Part shown: positions 41,025 to 51,800 of the stretch, piece after piece
How the letters are laid out: every line of letters starts with the position of its first letter
Numbering within the stretch: the first letter of the stretch is position 1
DNA from: Sulfuricurvum sp.
GTDB lineage: Bacteria > Campylobacterota > Campylobacteria > Campylobacterales > Sulfurimonadaceae
DNA: 64,000 nucleotides
Direction of reading: 5' to 3'
Assembly: GCA_030694265.1 (NCBI GenBank)
Contig: JAUXYP010000008.1
Span: 248,001-312,000 of the forward strand
Program-made: the position numbers and the translations under genes
Notes under the pieces: generated by a model
The model's input: the letters and a program-made list of their open reading frames with translations, nothing else
What the model was told of the DNA's origin: nothing
Databases searched by the model: none

Positions 41025-43841
41025 ATGGATAAGATTAAAATTATTGGCGCGCGTGAGAATAATCTCAAAAATATATCTTTGGAAATTCCTAAAAATTCGC
41101 TTGTTATTTTTACGGGGATTAGCGGAAGTGGAAAATCGACGTTGGCATTTGATACCCTTTATGCCGAGGGGCAACGTCGCTATATCGAATCACTTTCGTC
41201 ATACGCACGTCAATTTTTAGATCGTGTTGGCAAACCTGATGTGGACAAGATAGAGGGGTTAACTCCGGCTATTGCCATCGATCAAAAGACAACGTCTAAA
41301 AATCCGCGTTCAACAGTAGGAACCATTACAGAAATTTATGACTATTTACGTCTTTTATACGCTCGAATCGGTATTCAGCACTGCCACTTATGCGGTAAAC
41401 AAATTACGAAAATGTCGGCACAGGATATTATTGACCAGGTGCTAAAATTGCCTGTTGATTCAAAAATAGTAATCATGTCACCTCTTGTAAGAGAAAAAAA
41501 AGGGACTTTTGCAGATATTTTTGAGTCCTTACGACATAAGGGATATGTTCGAGCACAAATTGATGGGGTGATGGTGCGTCTTGATGAAGAAATTGAGCTT
41601 TCCAAAACTAAGAAGCATACGATAAAGGTAGTCATTGACCGTCTCGTAGTAAAGGACGAAAATCACGATCGCTTGGGTCAAGACGTTGAGAAAGCACTCA
41701 AAGAGAGTTTTGGGGAAGTGGAAATAGAGATTCAAAACCATGAAGAAGTTGGCCTTCATGAAAAGCTTATTCATTACAGTGAACACAGTGCGTGTTTTGA
41801 TTGTAAAGTTAGCTTTGATCCGTTGGAGCCACTTTCATTTTCATTTAACTCACCAAAAGGTGCGTGTTCTGAGTGTGATGGATTGGGTATCCGTTATTCA
41901 TTGGACTATGAGAAGATTATTGATTCTGAATTGTCCGTAGAAAAAGGGGCGATTAAGATTGTTTATGGGTTTAATAAGGGGTATTATTTTACTTTTCTAA
42001 AAGCCTTTTGTGCCACAGTCGGCATAGATGTCACTGTACCATTTTACTCTCTTGAAGAACATCAGAAAAAAGCCATATTGCACGGCACAATCGACGATGT
42101 CCAATTCAAGTGGCAAGAACATCCAATAACTCGTACATGGCCTGGAATTGTCCGTATTGCCTATGATATTTTTAAAGATGAAAAAGATCTCGCGGATTAT
42201 ATGAGTGAAAAGCCGTGTAATATTTGTAATTCGAATCGATTAAAACGTGAATCATTAGCGGTAAAAGTAGCGGACAAAGGGATTGGTGAAGTAATTACTA
42301 TGCCGCTCAAAGACACGTATGCATGGTTCGTTGATCCGAAAACATTTGAGCATTTGAGTGATCAAAGTACGATGATCGCAGCGTCAATCCTCAATGAGAT
42401 TCGTGAGCGCCTCTTTTTTCTCTTTGATGTGGGTCTTGGGTATCTATCCTTGAGCCGTGATGCCCGTAGTATCAGTGGTGGAGAAGCCCAGCGGATTCGT
42501 ATCGCATCTCAAATCGGAAGCGGTTTAACCGGTGTTATGTATGTCCTCGATGAGCCTAGTATCGGATTGCATGAACGGGATACGCTAAAGCTTATTCGAA
42601 CACTGCGATCTTTGCAGGAAAAAGGGAATACGGTTATTGTTGTTGAACATGACAAAGAAACGATTGAACATGCCGACTATATCGTTGATATAGGCCCTGG
42701 TGCAGGAAAATACGGCGGAAATGTTGTTTTCGCAGGTACACTTGAAGAGATGAAAAAAAGCGATACCCTCACTGCCGATTATTTATCTGGACGTAAGCAA
42801 ATAAAATACTTTTATCGTCGACCTCAAGAAGAGTGGATGAATATTAATAATGTTTCGCTTAATAATATTAATGATCTGAGTGTTGCGATTCCACTGCACA
42901 ATTTCGTATGTGTTACCGGTGTTAGCGGAAGCGGTAAGAGTTCGCTGATTTTACAGACACTTCTGCCTGTGGCGAGAGAAATTTTAAATCGTGCACGTAA
43001 AATAAATCGGATTGAAGGCGTTGAAATCACGGGACTTGAAAAGCTTGATAAAGTTATTTATCTTGATCAAAGCCCAATCGGGCGTACACCGCGTTCCAAT
43101 CCTGCTACCTATACAGGTGTAATGGATGAGATTCGTAATTTGTTTACTAAAACAAAAGAGGCACAGATTAGAGGGTATACAGCATCACGCTTTAGCTTTA
43201 ACGTTAAAGGCGGTCGATGTGAAAAGTGTCAGGGAGAGGGCGAAATCAAGATCGAGATGCACTTTCTTCCTGATATTATGGTCAAATGTGATGCATGTCA
43301 TGGAAGCCGTTATAACTTGCAGACCCTGCAAGTGGAATATAAAGGCAAAACTATTTCTGACGTATTGAATATGAGTGTAGGTGAAGCGTTGGTGTTTTTT
43401 GCCCCTATCCCTAAAATGAAGGTGATTTTACAGACACTTAGTGATGTCGGATTGGATTACATTACGTTGGGACAAAATGCTGTTACTCTTTCTGGCGGAG
43501 AAGCGCAACGCATTAAATTGGCTAAAGAACTGAGTAAAAAAGATACCGGTAAAACACTGTATATCCTCGATGAACCTACTACGGGATTGCATTTTGATGA
43601 CGTAAACCGTTTAACGAAAGTACTTCACAATTTTGTGGAACTTGGGAATTCAGTTTTGGTCATTGAGCATAATCTTGATATGATAAAAAATGCCGATTAT
43701 ATTATTGATTTAGGGCCTGAAGGCGGATCAGGCGGAGGACTTTTGGTAGCTCAGGGTAATCCGGAAATGGTGGCCAATGATTGGGAAAAAACCGGAAGTT
43801 TTACCGGAAAATATTTAGCTCTTGAATTAAATAAGATATAA
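41025..43841 (+). CDS. uvrA: UvrABC nucleotide excision repair, subunit A
   Basis: Damage-sensing ATPase of nucleotide excision repair. 938 residues (E. coli 940). First P-loop GISGSGKSTLAFDTLYAEG near 27-45, second GVSGSGKSSLILQTLL near 631-646, signature segments ISGGEAQRIRIASQIGS and LSGGEAQRIKLAKELS, Walker B YVLDEPSIGLHERD and YILDEPTTGLHFDD. Zinc-binding cysteines: CHLCGK, CFDCKVSF with CSECDGLG, and CEKCQGEGE with CDACHGSRYN. Complete. Confidence 0.98.
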   Translation: MDKIKIIGARENNLKNISLEIPKNSLVIFTGISGSGKSTLAFDTLYAEGQRRYIESLSSYARQFLDRVGKPDVDKIEGLTPAIAIDQKTTSKNPRSTVGTITEIYDYLRLLYARIGIQHCHLCGKQITKMSAQDIIDQVLKLPVDSKIVIMSPLVREKKGTFADIFESLRHKGYVRAQIDGVMVRLDEEIELSKTKKHTIKVVIDRLVVKDENHDRLGQDVEKALKESFGEVEIEIQNHEEVGLHEKLIHYSEHSACFDCKVSFDPLEPLSFSFNSPKGACSECDGLGIRYSLDYEKIIDSELSVEKGAIKIVYGFNKGYYFTFLKAFCATVGIDVTVPFYSLEEHQKKAILHGTIDDVQFKWQEHPITRTWPGIVRIAYDIFKDEKDLADYMSEKPCNICNSNRLKRESLAVKVADKGIGEVITMPLKDTYAWFVDPKTFEHLSDQSTMIAASILNEIRERLFFLFDVGLGYLSLSRDARSISGGEAQRIRIASQIGSGLTGVMYVLDEPSIGLHERDTLKLIRTLRSLQEKGNTVIVVEHDKETIEHADYIVDIGPGAGKYGGNVVFAGTLEEMKKSDTLTADYLSGRKQIKYFYRRPQEEWMNINNVSLNNINDLSVAIPLHNFVCVTGVSGSGKSSLILQTLLPVAREILNRARKINRIEGVEITGLEKLDKVIYLDQSPIGRTPRSNPATYTGVMDEIRNLFTKTKEAQIRGYTASRFSFNVKGGRCEKCQGEGEIKIEMHFLPDIMVKCDACHGSRYNLQTLQVEYKGKTISDVLNMSVGEALVFFAPIPKMKVILQTLSDVGLDYITLGQNAVTLSGGEAQRIKLAKELSKKDTGKTLYILDEPTTGLHFDDVNRLTKVLHNFVELGNSVLVIEHNLDMIKNADYIIDLGPEGGSGGGLLVAQGNPEMVANDWEKTGSFTGKYLALELNKI

Positions 43842-43874
43842 TAAACGCAGTAGCTTATACTATAAGGACCATGA

Positions 43875-44690
43875 ATGAAAAGTTCAATGATAGACAGCAT
43901 TAAATCGTTACCACCATTGCCTAAGACCGTTATTGATATGCAAAGGGTTTGTAATGATCCTGAATCTTCTATCGGTGATTTGGTGAAGACCATTGAAGGT
44001 GATCCTATGATTGTTGCAAACTTACTAAAAGCGGCTAATTCACCGTTGTACAGTTTGCGTCGTGAGATTAACAATGTGGCACAGGCAGTTTCATTGTTCG
44101 GTATGAGTATGACACGATCAATTGGCTTGGGTAATTCAGTACGTAAACTTTTGAATGTAGATATGGAGCCTTATGGAATCACTTCAGAACGCTTTGCGGA
44201 GATATCTTCCATGCAGGCTGTCTTATCTCATAAGTGGTTTAGTCAAATTGATAGAGCCAAAGCAGATAAACTTTTTTTAGCCTCTTTTCTGCAAGAAACG
44301 GGGAAGATCGTTATTGCGAGCGATATTATCCAAGAAGAGCTGGTTACCAATTTTAAATCAGATATTGAAGTGGCAGTTGATATCTCAAGTGTTGAACGTA
44401 GTTATGTAGAAGCATCAACGGCAGAAGTAACTGCAGCAATTTTTGCTCACTGGAATTTTGATCATGAGTTTGTTCAAATGATATCATTTTCAGATACACC
44501 TCAAGAAGCTCCTGATGAGATTAAAGAGCTAGCTACGGTGCTTAATATCATCAAAACTATTATGCCTATTAATGACCCATTGTCTGAGCGTTCAATTACG
44601 CAAGGGCTTAAAAAAGCTGAAGCAGCAGGATTTGATGCCGTTAAATTGCAAAAAGCAATTGATGCTATTGTTGAAATAAAAACGGCGTAG
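43875..44690 (+). CDS. HDOD domain protein
   Basis: 271 residues, of which about 8-205 form an HDOD domain (LPPLPKTVIDMQRVCNDPES, NLLKAANSPLYSLRREINNV, QAVSLFGMSMTRSIGLG). HDOD is related to HD phosphohydrolases but lacks the metal residues, and acts in signalling; in C. jejuni relatives affect motility or energy metabolism. No partner output domain. A clear ATG with AAGGACC upstream. polA starts 11 bases after its stop, so the genes are likely co-transcribed. Confidence 0.88.
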   Translation: MKSSMIDSIKSLPPLPKTVIDMQRVCNDPESSIGDLVKTIEGDPMIVANLLKAANSPLYSLRREINNVAQAVSLFGMSMTRSIGLGNSVRKLLNVDMEPYGITSERFAEISSMQAVLSHKWFSQIDRAKADKLFLASFLQETGKIVIASDIIQEELVTNFKSDIEVAVDISSVERSYVEASTAEVTAAIFAHWNFDHEFVQMISFSDTPQEAPDEIKELATVLNIIKTIMPINDPLSERSITQGLKKAEAAGFDAVKLQKAIDAIVEIKTA

Positions 44691-44701
44691 TTTAAATAAA
44701 G

Positions 44702-47419
44702 ATGGCCCCAAAAACAATAACAATTATAGATACTTTTGGATTTTTTTTCCGCTCGTTTTATGCTCTTCCTCCTCTAACGAACAAACATGGTTTTCCGACC
44801 GGTCTTTTGACTGGATTTATGAACTTTATTGCATCACTTCACAAAGATCACAGCAGTGATTATCTTATTTTTGCACTAGACGCAAAGGGGCCTAGCTTCA
44901 GATCCAAAATTGATCCGAATTATAAAGCTAATCGCTCTCCTGCCCCTGATGATTTAATCAAACAGCTTCCTATTGCTATTGATTGGATTGATAAAATGGG
45001 CTATAAGTCCCTGTCTTTAACAGGATATGAAGCCGATGATATGATCGCCTCTGTTGTGCATCATGCAAGAGAGCAGGGCTATTTGGTCCGTATTGTGTCA
45101 CATGATAAAGACTTGTATCAGCTTATTGAAGATGATTTAGTCGTACTTGTAGATGCAATCAGTAAAAAAGTGCTCAATGAAAAACATTGTACGGAGAAAT
45201 ACGGTGTTCATCCGAGTCAATTTATTGATTATCAAGCTCTCATTGGGGATACCGCTGATAATGTCCCCGGAGTAAAAGGGATTGGCAAGGTAACGGCAGA
45301 AAAACTTTTGGATCAATTTGGAAGTTTGGATGCAATGTATGAACGTCTGAACGAAGTAATGCCTCCTCGTATTCGTGGATTATTAGAAACGTATCGTGAT
45401 GATGCATTTCGTTCGAGAGAGCTGGTAACACTAAAGGCAGATGTGTTTGATGTCTTAGACTTTAGTGAGTATGAGATGCATTTTGATAATCCTTTTCTTC
45501 CATTGTATGATGATCTTGTACATTATGAGATGAATGCAGTCTTACGTTCTTTGAAGGCAAAAGCGCTTTTTGACGATTCGGTGAATTTTCCAAAAGTTGA
45601 AATAGCGACGATTGGGCAAACGTGTACGAATAAAGAAGGGTGCAGTCTGCTCATAGATAATGATGAAACATTGAAGCGACATATTGCAGCTATCGGATTG
45701 GATGCATTGATCGCGTTTGACACGGAAACGACCGGTTTGGATTATCATCATGATTCATTGGTAGGATTTAGCTTTAGTACAGATGGAAAGACAGGCTATT
45801 ATGTACCCATTGCCCACTCTTATTTAGGTGTTGGTAATCAGGTAAGTTCAGATGCTGCTAAAAGGGCAATGATAGAGATTTTTAAACGAAAAGTCATAGG
45901 TCATAATATTAAATTTGATCTTCACTTTGTTACCCGTTTTTTAGGTGTTGACAGGTTGCCGATTCATGCAGACACAATGGTATTGGCATGGTTGGGTGAT
46001 TCAGGAAGATCACTTTCGATGGACAGTTTAAGTCAATCACTCTTTGGACATGAGATGATCCATTTCAAAGATACGGTTAAAAAAGGAGAAAATTTCGCTT
46101 CCGTGGCTATTGAGGATGCGTGTCGTTATGCTGCGGAAGACGCATACATCACGTTTCAATTGTATGAGGTGCTCAATAAGCAGCTCGAGCTAAAAGGGGG
46201 AGCTGCTGCCCTTAGTGAAGCGTATAATGTCGAATTTCCTTTTACGCTAACGCTATTGGGAATGGAGCGAGAAGGAATCGCGGTAGATGTAAAGATATTG
46301 GAGCTTTTTAAAACAGAAGTTGCGAAAGAACTGGCATCACTTACCGAAAATATTTATACTTCTTGTGGCACTGTTTTCAATTTAAATTCACCTAAACAAC
46401 TTGGAACGATACTGTTTGAGACATTAAAGCTACCGCATGGTAAAAAGACAAAAACAGGTTACAGTACAGATGAGTCCGTCTTAGAGGGATTGAAAAATGA
46501 ACATTCAGTCATTGAAATGCTTCTTCAATATCGTGAATATCATAAGTTGTATTCGACTTACATCGAGCCTCTGATGGCACTAGCTAAAAGCGACAAACAC
46601 TCTCGAATTTATACGTCTTTCGTTCAGACAGGTACAGCAACGGGTAGATTAAGTTCAAAAAATCCAAATTTACAGAATATTCCGGTTAAAACAGCATTGG
46701 GAATGCGTATTCGTGAGGCGTTTATTGCGTCACATGGAAAAAAACTCATAGGTATCGATTACTCTCAAATTGAATTACGACTGTTGGCCCATTTTAGTGA
46801 AGACAGCGTTTTGTTGAATGCCTTTAATGAAGGCCGTGATATTCACATGCAAACAGCCATTTCATTATTTGGTGAAGAGGAAGCACGTGCAAAGCGTCAT
46901 ATTGCCAAAACCGTAAATTTTGGATTGTTATATGGGATGGGTGCGAAAAAACTATCTGATACGTTGGGAATCACTACCAAAGAAGCAAAAGAGATTATTG
47001 AGCGCTATTTTGAAACATTCCCTAGCGTCAAAGGATACTTTAGCGGTATCGTTGAGCAGGCAAAAGAGATGGGGTATGTCGAGACATTGCTCCATCGCCG
47101 CCGCTATTTTGATTTCGGTTCTGCTACGCCAATGCTCAAAGCCGCATACGAGCGCGAAGCGGTTAATACAGTTTTTCAAGGTTCTGTAAGTGATCTGATA
47201 AAATTATCAATGAATGTGATTGATGAGATTATTCGTAGTGAAGGTTTAGGTGCACGAATGTTGTTGCAAATACATGATGAACTTATTTTTGAAGTGGATG
47301 AAGATGTGGCCCAAGAGCTTGGAAAACGTTTTGTAGATGTTATGGAATCCATTATGACACTGCGTATTCCCCTCAAAACGTCACTGCATATAGGAAACCA
47401 TTGGGGTGAACTCAAATAG
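44702..47419 (+). CDS. polA: DNA polymerase I
   Basis: 905 residues (E. coli 928), with all three domains. The 5'-3' exonuclease is at 1-290 (DTFGFFFRSFYALPPL, YEADDMIASV, GDTADNVPGVKGIG). A 3'-5' exonuclease at about 318-490 keeps its acidic residues in AFDTETTGLDY, GHNIKFDLHF and YAAEDAYITFQLYE. The polymerase at 530-905 has GRLSSKNPNLQNIP, GIDYSQIELRLLAHFSED, KRHIAKTVNFGLLYGMG and IHDELIFEV. So proofreading should be active. Confidence 0.98.
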   Translation: MAPKTITIIDTFGFFFRSFYALPPLTNKHGFPTGLLTGFMNFIASLHKDHSSDYLIFALDAKGPSFRSKIDPNYKANRSPAPDDLIKQLPIAIDWIDKMGYKSLSLTGYEADDMIASVVHHAREQGYLVRIVSHDKDLYQLIEDDLVVLVDAISKKVLNEKHCTEKYGVHPSQFIDYQALIGDTADNVPGVKGIGKVTAEKLLDQFGSLDAMYERLNEVMPPRIRGLLETYRDDAFRSRELVTLKADVFDVLDFSEYEMHFDNPFLPLYDDLVHYEMNAVLRSLKAKALFDDSVNFPKVEIATIGQTCTNKEGCSLLIDNDETLKRHIAAIGLDALIAFDTETTGLDYHHDSLVGFSFSTDGKTGYYVPIAHSYLGVGNQVSSDAAKRAMIEIFKRKVIGHNIKFDLHFVTRFLGVDRLPIHADTMVLAWLGDSGRSLSMDSLSQSLFGHEMIHFKDTVKKGENFASVAIEDACRYAAEDAYITFQLYEVLNKQLELKGGAAALSEAYNVEFPFTLTLLGMEREGIAVDVKILELFKTEVAKELASLTENIYTSCGTVFNLNSPKQLGTILFETLKLPHGKKTKTGYSTDESVLEGLKNEHSVIEMLLQYREYHKLYSTYIEPLMALAKSDKHSRIYTSFVQTGTATGRLSSKNPNLQNIPVKTALGMRIREAFIASHGKKLIGIDYSQIELRLLAHFSEDSVLLNAFNEGRDIHMQTAISLFGEEEARAKRHIAKTVNFGLLYGMGAKKLSDTLGITTKEAKEIIERYFETFPSVKGYFSGIVEQAKEMGYVETLLHRRRYFDFGSATPMLKAAYEREAVNTVFQGSVSDLIKLSMNVIDEIIRSEGLGARMLLQIHDELIFEVDEDVAQELGKRFVDVMESIMTLRIPLKTSLHIGNHWGELK

Positions 47420-47443
47420 TTTCTTGACAGATAAAGGATTACT

Positions 47444-48796
47444 ATGATCAAAAAAATTATCGAGAATCTTGAGAAGTCAAATTGCTCAGTTGATGGTACA
47501 TTTATACAAGCTGTCAGTGAAGTAATGAATTCCTTGCAACCTGTGATAGAAAATGATGACCGTTATGAGACGTATGCCATATTAGAGCGTATTGTTACTG
47601 CAGATCGTATCATACAGTTTAAAGTACAGTGGGTAGATGATCATAATCATGTTCATGTCAATAATGGATATCGTATACAGTACAACAATGCTCTTGGACC
47701 CTATAAGGGAGGGCTGCGATTTCATCCCAGTGTTACTGAGGGTGTTCTGAAATTTTTAGCATTTGAACAGATTTTTAAAAACTCTTTGACGGGTCTTCCA
47801 ATCGGTGGCGGCAAAGGGGGAAGCGATTTTGATCCTAAAGGAAAAAGTGATTTTGAGATAATGAACTTTTGTCGTGCATTTATGAGAGAACTTCATCTTT
47901 ATATAGGCGCCCGTATTGATGTACCTGCCGGAGACATAGGTGTCGGTACGAGAGAAATCGGATTTTTATATGGGGAATACAAGCGGATTACCCGAAATTA
48001 TGACGGTGTTCTCAGCGGAAAGCCTTATACATTCGGCGGTTCTCTTCTGCGTCCTGAAGCTACGGGATACGGTGTCGTTTATTTTGCACAGGAAATGCTC
48101 AAAGAAGAGTTGGAAGAAGTGCTAGAAAATCAGATATGTACTGTAAGCGGTGCCGGTAATGTTGCTCTTCATACAATTGAGAAACTTCAGCACATTGGGG
48201 CGAAAGTAGTGACTTGCAGTGATAGTGAGGGGACTATTTATGACCCTAGTGGTATCAATCTGACATTATTAAGAATTTTAAAAGATGATGGCCGCCGCTT
48301 ATCTTTGGAAAACTATGCAACTCAAGTTCAAGGGTCACAGTACATAAAAAAAGCAGACTATCCGATTGGTGGGCATGCAACTTGGAATATACCCTGTTTT
48401 GCAGCATTCCCATGTGCAACACAAAATGAACTTACGGAAATGGATGCACAAATATTGGTCAATAATGGCTGTGTAGCGGTTATTGAAGGGGCTAATATGC
48501 CAACCCAACCAAAAGCCATAGAACTTTTTTTACGTGAGGGTGTTCTTTTCGCTCCAGGAAAAGCTTCTAACGCAGGCGGTGTTGCAGTAAGTGAATTTGA
48601 GATGAGTCAGAATGCGTCGATGGAAAAGTGGAGTTATGATAAAGTAGATGCTAAACTCAATGAAATCATGTGTCAAATTTACAAGCGAGTTGCTTTAACA
48701 GCAAAAGAATACGGTAAAGAGAGAAATTTTGTAGATGGAGCTAACATTGCAGCGTTCAAGCGCCTTGCAGAGGCTATGATACTTGAGGGTGTCTAA
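47444..48796 (+). CDS. gdhA: NADP-type glutamate dehydrogenase
   Basis: Hexameric enzyme making glutamate from 2-oxoglutarate and ammonia. 450 residues (E. coli 447). GPYKGGLRFHPSV near 86, LTGLPIGGGKGGSDFDPKGK near 116-135 with the catalytic lysines, the aspartate in GARIDVPAGDIGVG, and TVSGAGNVALHTIEKL for the nucleotide. AAAGGAT before the ATG, 24 bases after polA. With gltBD and the stand-alone glutamate-synthase-like gene it gives the window three glutamate-forming or related enzymes. Confidence 0.97.
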   Translation: MIKKIIENLEKSNCSVDGTFIQAVSEVMNSLQPVIENDDRYETYAILERIVTADRIIQFKVQWVDDHNHVHVNNGYRIQYNNALGPYKGGLRFHPSVTEGVLKFLAFEQIFKNSLTGLPIGGGKGGSDFDPKGKSDFEIMNFCRAFMRELHLYIGARIDVPAGDIGVGTREIGFLYGEYKRITRNYDGVLSGKPYTFGGSLLRPEATGYGVVYFAQEMLKEELEEVLENQICTVSGAGNVALHTIEKLQHIGAKVVTCSDSEGTIYDPSGINLTLLRILKDDGRRLSLENYATQVQGSQYIKKADYPIGGHATWNIPCFAAFPCATQNELTEMDAQILVNNGCVAVIEGANMPTQPKAIELFLREGVLFAPGKASNAGGVAVSEFEMSQNASMEKWSYDKVDAKLNEIMCQIYKRVALTAKEYGKERNFVDGANIAAFKRLAEAMILEGV

Positions 48797-48838
48797 TACC
48801 ATTAACAGTGAATTAACATATATTTACCTTATACCGAC

Positions 48839-48844
48839 TATAAT
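48839..48844 (+). promoter_or_regulatory. -10 box of ccsBA
   Basis: TATAAT about 30 bases before the ATG at 48874, in the gap after gdhA. The upstream region is AT-rich without a clear -35. Confidence 0.5.
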
Positions 48845-48873
48845 TTCTACCATATTATCTAGATAGGTTCCTT

Positions 48874-51800
48874 ATGAATAAAATCCACTCTATTTTAAGT
48901 TCCATGAAGACCATGGCGGCCCTCATGCTTATATTTGCCGTTACTATTGGCTATGCCACATTTGTAGAAAATGATTATGGCACAATGACTGCAAAAGCTG
49001 ATATATACAATGCACGATGGTTTGAAATACTGTTAGGGCTTCTTGCTCTTAATTTATTGCTTAATATTGTTAAGTTCAATATGGCGCGAAAAGAAAAAAT
49101 ATTGGTATTTACCTTTCACGTTTCGTTTTTGATCATATTGATTGGTGCTGCAGTAACCCGTTATTTTGGTTATGAGGGCGTGATGCACATTCGTGAGGGT
49201 GAAAGTAATAACGTTATTGTAAGTAATGAGCCGTATGTGACGTTTAATGTACACAATGAAGGGAAATCTTACACATTCCAAGAGCCATTATTTCTCTCAA
49301 AGCGTTTATCCAATACATTTGAGCGTACATTGGCGTTTGATGGTGGAGAAGTGAAGGTTAAATTAGATGGATATATGGGAGATGCAAGACTGGAAGCAGT
49401 TTCAGATCCTAAAGGTGAGTCGATTCTTAATATGATGGTGACTGCAGGAGGTGCAGGAGAACAAGTGAGCTTGAAAAAAGGTGATTCTTTTGAGGCTGAT
49501 GATTTTGTCTTGGATTTTGGATCGGGACGAAACTATCAAAAACCTGTTGTTTCCTTAAGTGTAGAAGGGGATAAGGTCATGATGAATCATGGAATGAAAC
49601 TTAATACCCTTAGTATGAATACACAGCAGTCAGGTTCATTGGATTCTGGAAAGAATGAGTTAGCAGCGCGTACACTGTTTCAAACACCGCAAAGCGGCTT
49701 TGTATTACGTTCATTTATTCCTAAAGGTATCATGAAACTCATTTCCAAACCTGGGAAAGGGCCAATGATGAAAGGTGCTGATGCGTTAACACTAGAGCTT
49801 TCCCGCGGTGATAAAAAAGACTCGCTTATTGTTTTAGGTACACCGGGTGAGATCGGTGAAGCCAAAACAGTTACATTGGGGAATATTACGGTTGATGTTG
49901 CTTATGGCTCTATTGAACGTTCTTTACCTTTCGCAATACAACTCAATGATTTTCAACTAGAGCGATATCCGGGCTCTATGTCTCCGGCATCGTATGCGAG
50001 TGAAGTTACCCTTATCGACCAAGCCCATGGAGTTAAAATGCCTTATCGTATTTATATGAATCATATTCTTGATTATAAACAGTACCGCTTCTTTCAGTCG
50101 TCATTCGATCAAGATGAAATGGGAACGGTTTTATCTGTAAATCGTGACCCAGGTACTATAGTGACGTACATAGGGTACATATTACTCGCAATTGGATTGT
50201 TTGGTGTCTTGATTGTCAAAAATGGCCGCTTTAATGGTCTTAGTGAAAAATTAAAATCATTGAATGCAAAAAAACTTGCGGCATCTTTGGCATTGATAGT
50301 CATGGCTTTGAGCAATGTGAATCTTCATGCTCAAAATAATGAGAATCCTGTAATCACAACAGCTAAGAGTTTTGACGCTGCGCATGCGGAGAAATTTGGG
50401 CATTTGATCGTTCAAGATTCCAGCGGGCGTATGAAACCTCTTGATACTCTTTCTCACGAAATTTTATCAAAACTTAACCGTAGTACATCGTTGTTAGGGC
50501 TAAGTTCTAATCAGGTGATTATGGGGATGATGTTGCGACCTGATGCATGGCGTGAAATAGCTATGATCAAAACAGGGGACAAAGAGATCAATAAACGTAT
50601 TGGACTTCCAGAAGATGCAAAAGTGGCAGCATTTTCTCAATTTTTTGAAGTACCTGATGAGATCACCGGATATAAACTAGCATCTCTTGTTGATGAGGCC
50701 ACTCGTAAGGCTCCAGGCAAACGTGATAAGTTTGATAAAGCACTTTTGCAAATTGATGAACGTGTTAATGTTGCATTCATGGTATACACCGGTTCATTAA
50801 TTCAAATATGGCCAAAACCAAACGATCAAAACAATAAATGGTATGCAACTATTGAGGCATTGCAGACATTGGATCCAAAAGATGCTCAAATGGTACGTTT
50901 GATGGCAATGGGCTATTTCAGTGCTGTTGATAGTGCATTAAAAAGCGGTGATTGGTCTAATGCAGACAAAGCACTCTCGTTAATTGATAAATATCAGCAT
51001 TTTGCAGGTGCGAGTGTTTATCCAAGTGAAACAAGAGCAAAAGTTGAATTGGCTTACAATAAATGGAATATCTTCGAACAGTTGTGGCCTTTATATTTTA
51101 TTCTTGGATTTGCACTTTTGCTTCTCTCGTTCCTTAAAATTTTAAAGCCTTCGTTCAAGATTGAAGGTTTCACCAAAGTCACACTTGGATTATTGATTAT
51201 ATTTTTTGCAGCGCATACAGCCGGTTTGGCAATGCGTTGGTACATTGCAGGGCATGCTCCATGGTCAAATGGATATGAGTCAATGGTTTATATTGCATGG
51301 GCAACCGTATTAGCAGGATTTATTTTCTCACGTAAATCAGCTATTACTTTGGCGGCCACAGGAATCATGGCTGGTATTATTCTTTTTGTTGCACACTTGA
51401 ATTGGCTTGATCCGCAGGTGACAAATCTAGTTCCTGTATTACAGTCCTATTGGCTTGCTATTCATGTTGCTATGATTACGGCTAGTTACGGCTTCTTAGG
51501 CTTGGGTGCTCTGCTGGGGATGATTACGTTAATACTTTTCATACTAAAAAATCCTGCTAATGAAGCACGTCTTAATCTTGCGATCAAAGAGCTTAACGGT
51601 ATCAATGAAATGAGTTTAATGATCGGGTTGATTCTTTTGACTGTTGGAAACTTCTTGGGTGGCGTATGGGCTAATGAGAGTTGGGGACGTTACTGGGGAT
51701 GGGATCCAAAAGAGACATGGGCATTGGTTACTATCTTAGTATATGCCGTGGTTATTCATCTTCGTATGATCAAAGGCGCCTATAATGACTACAGTTTCAG

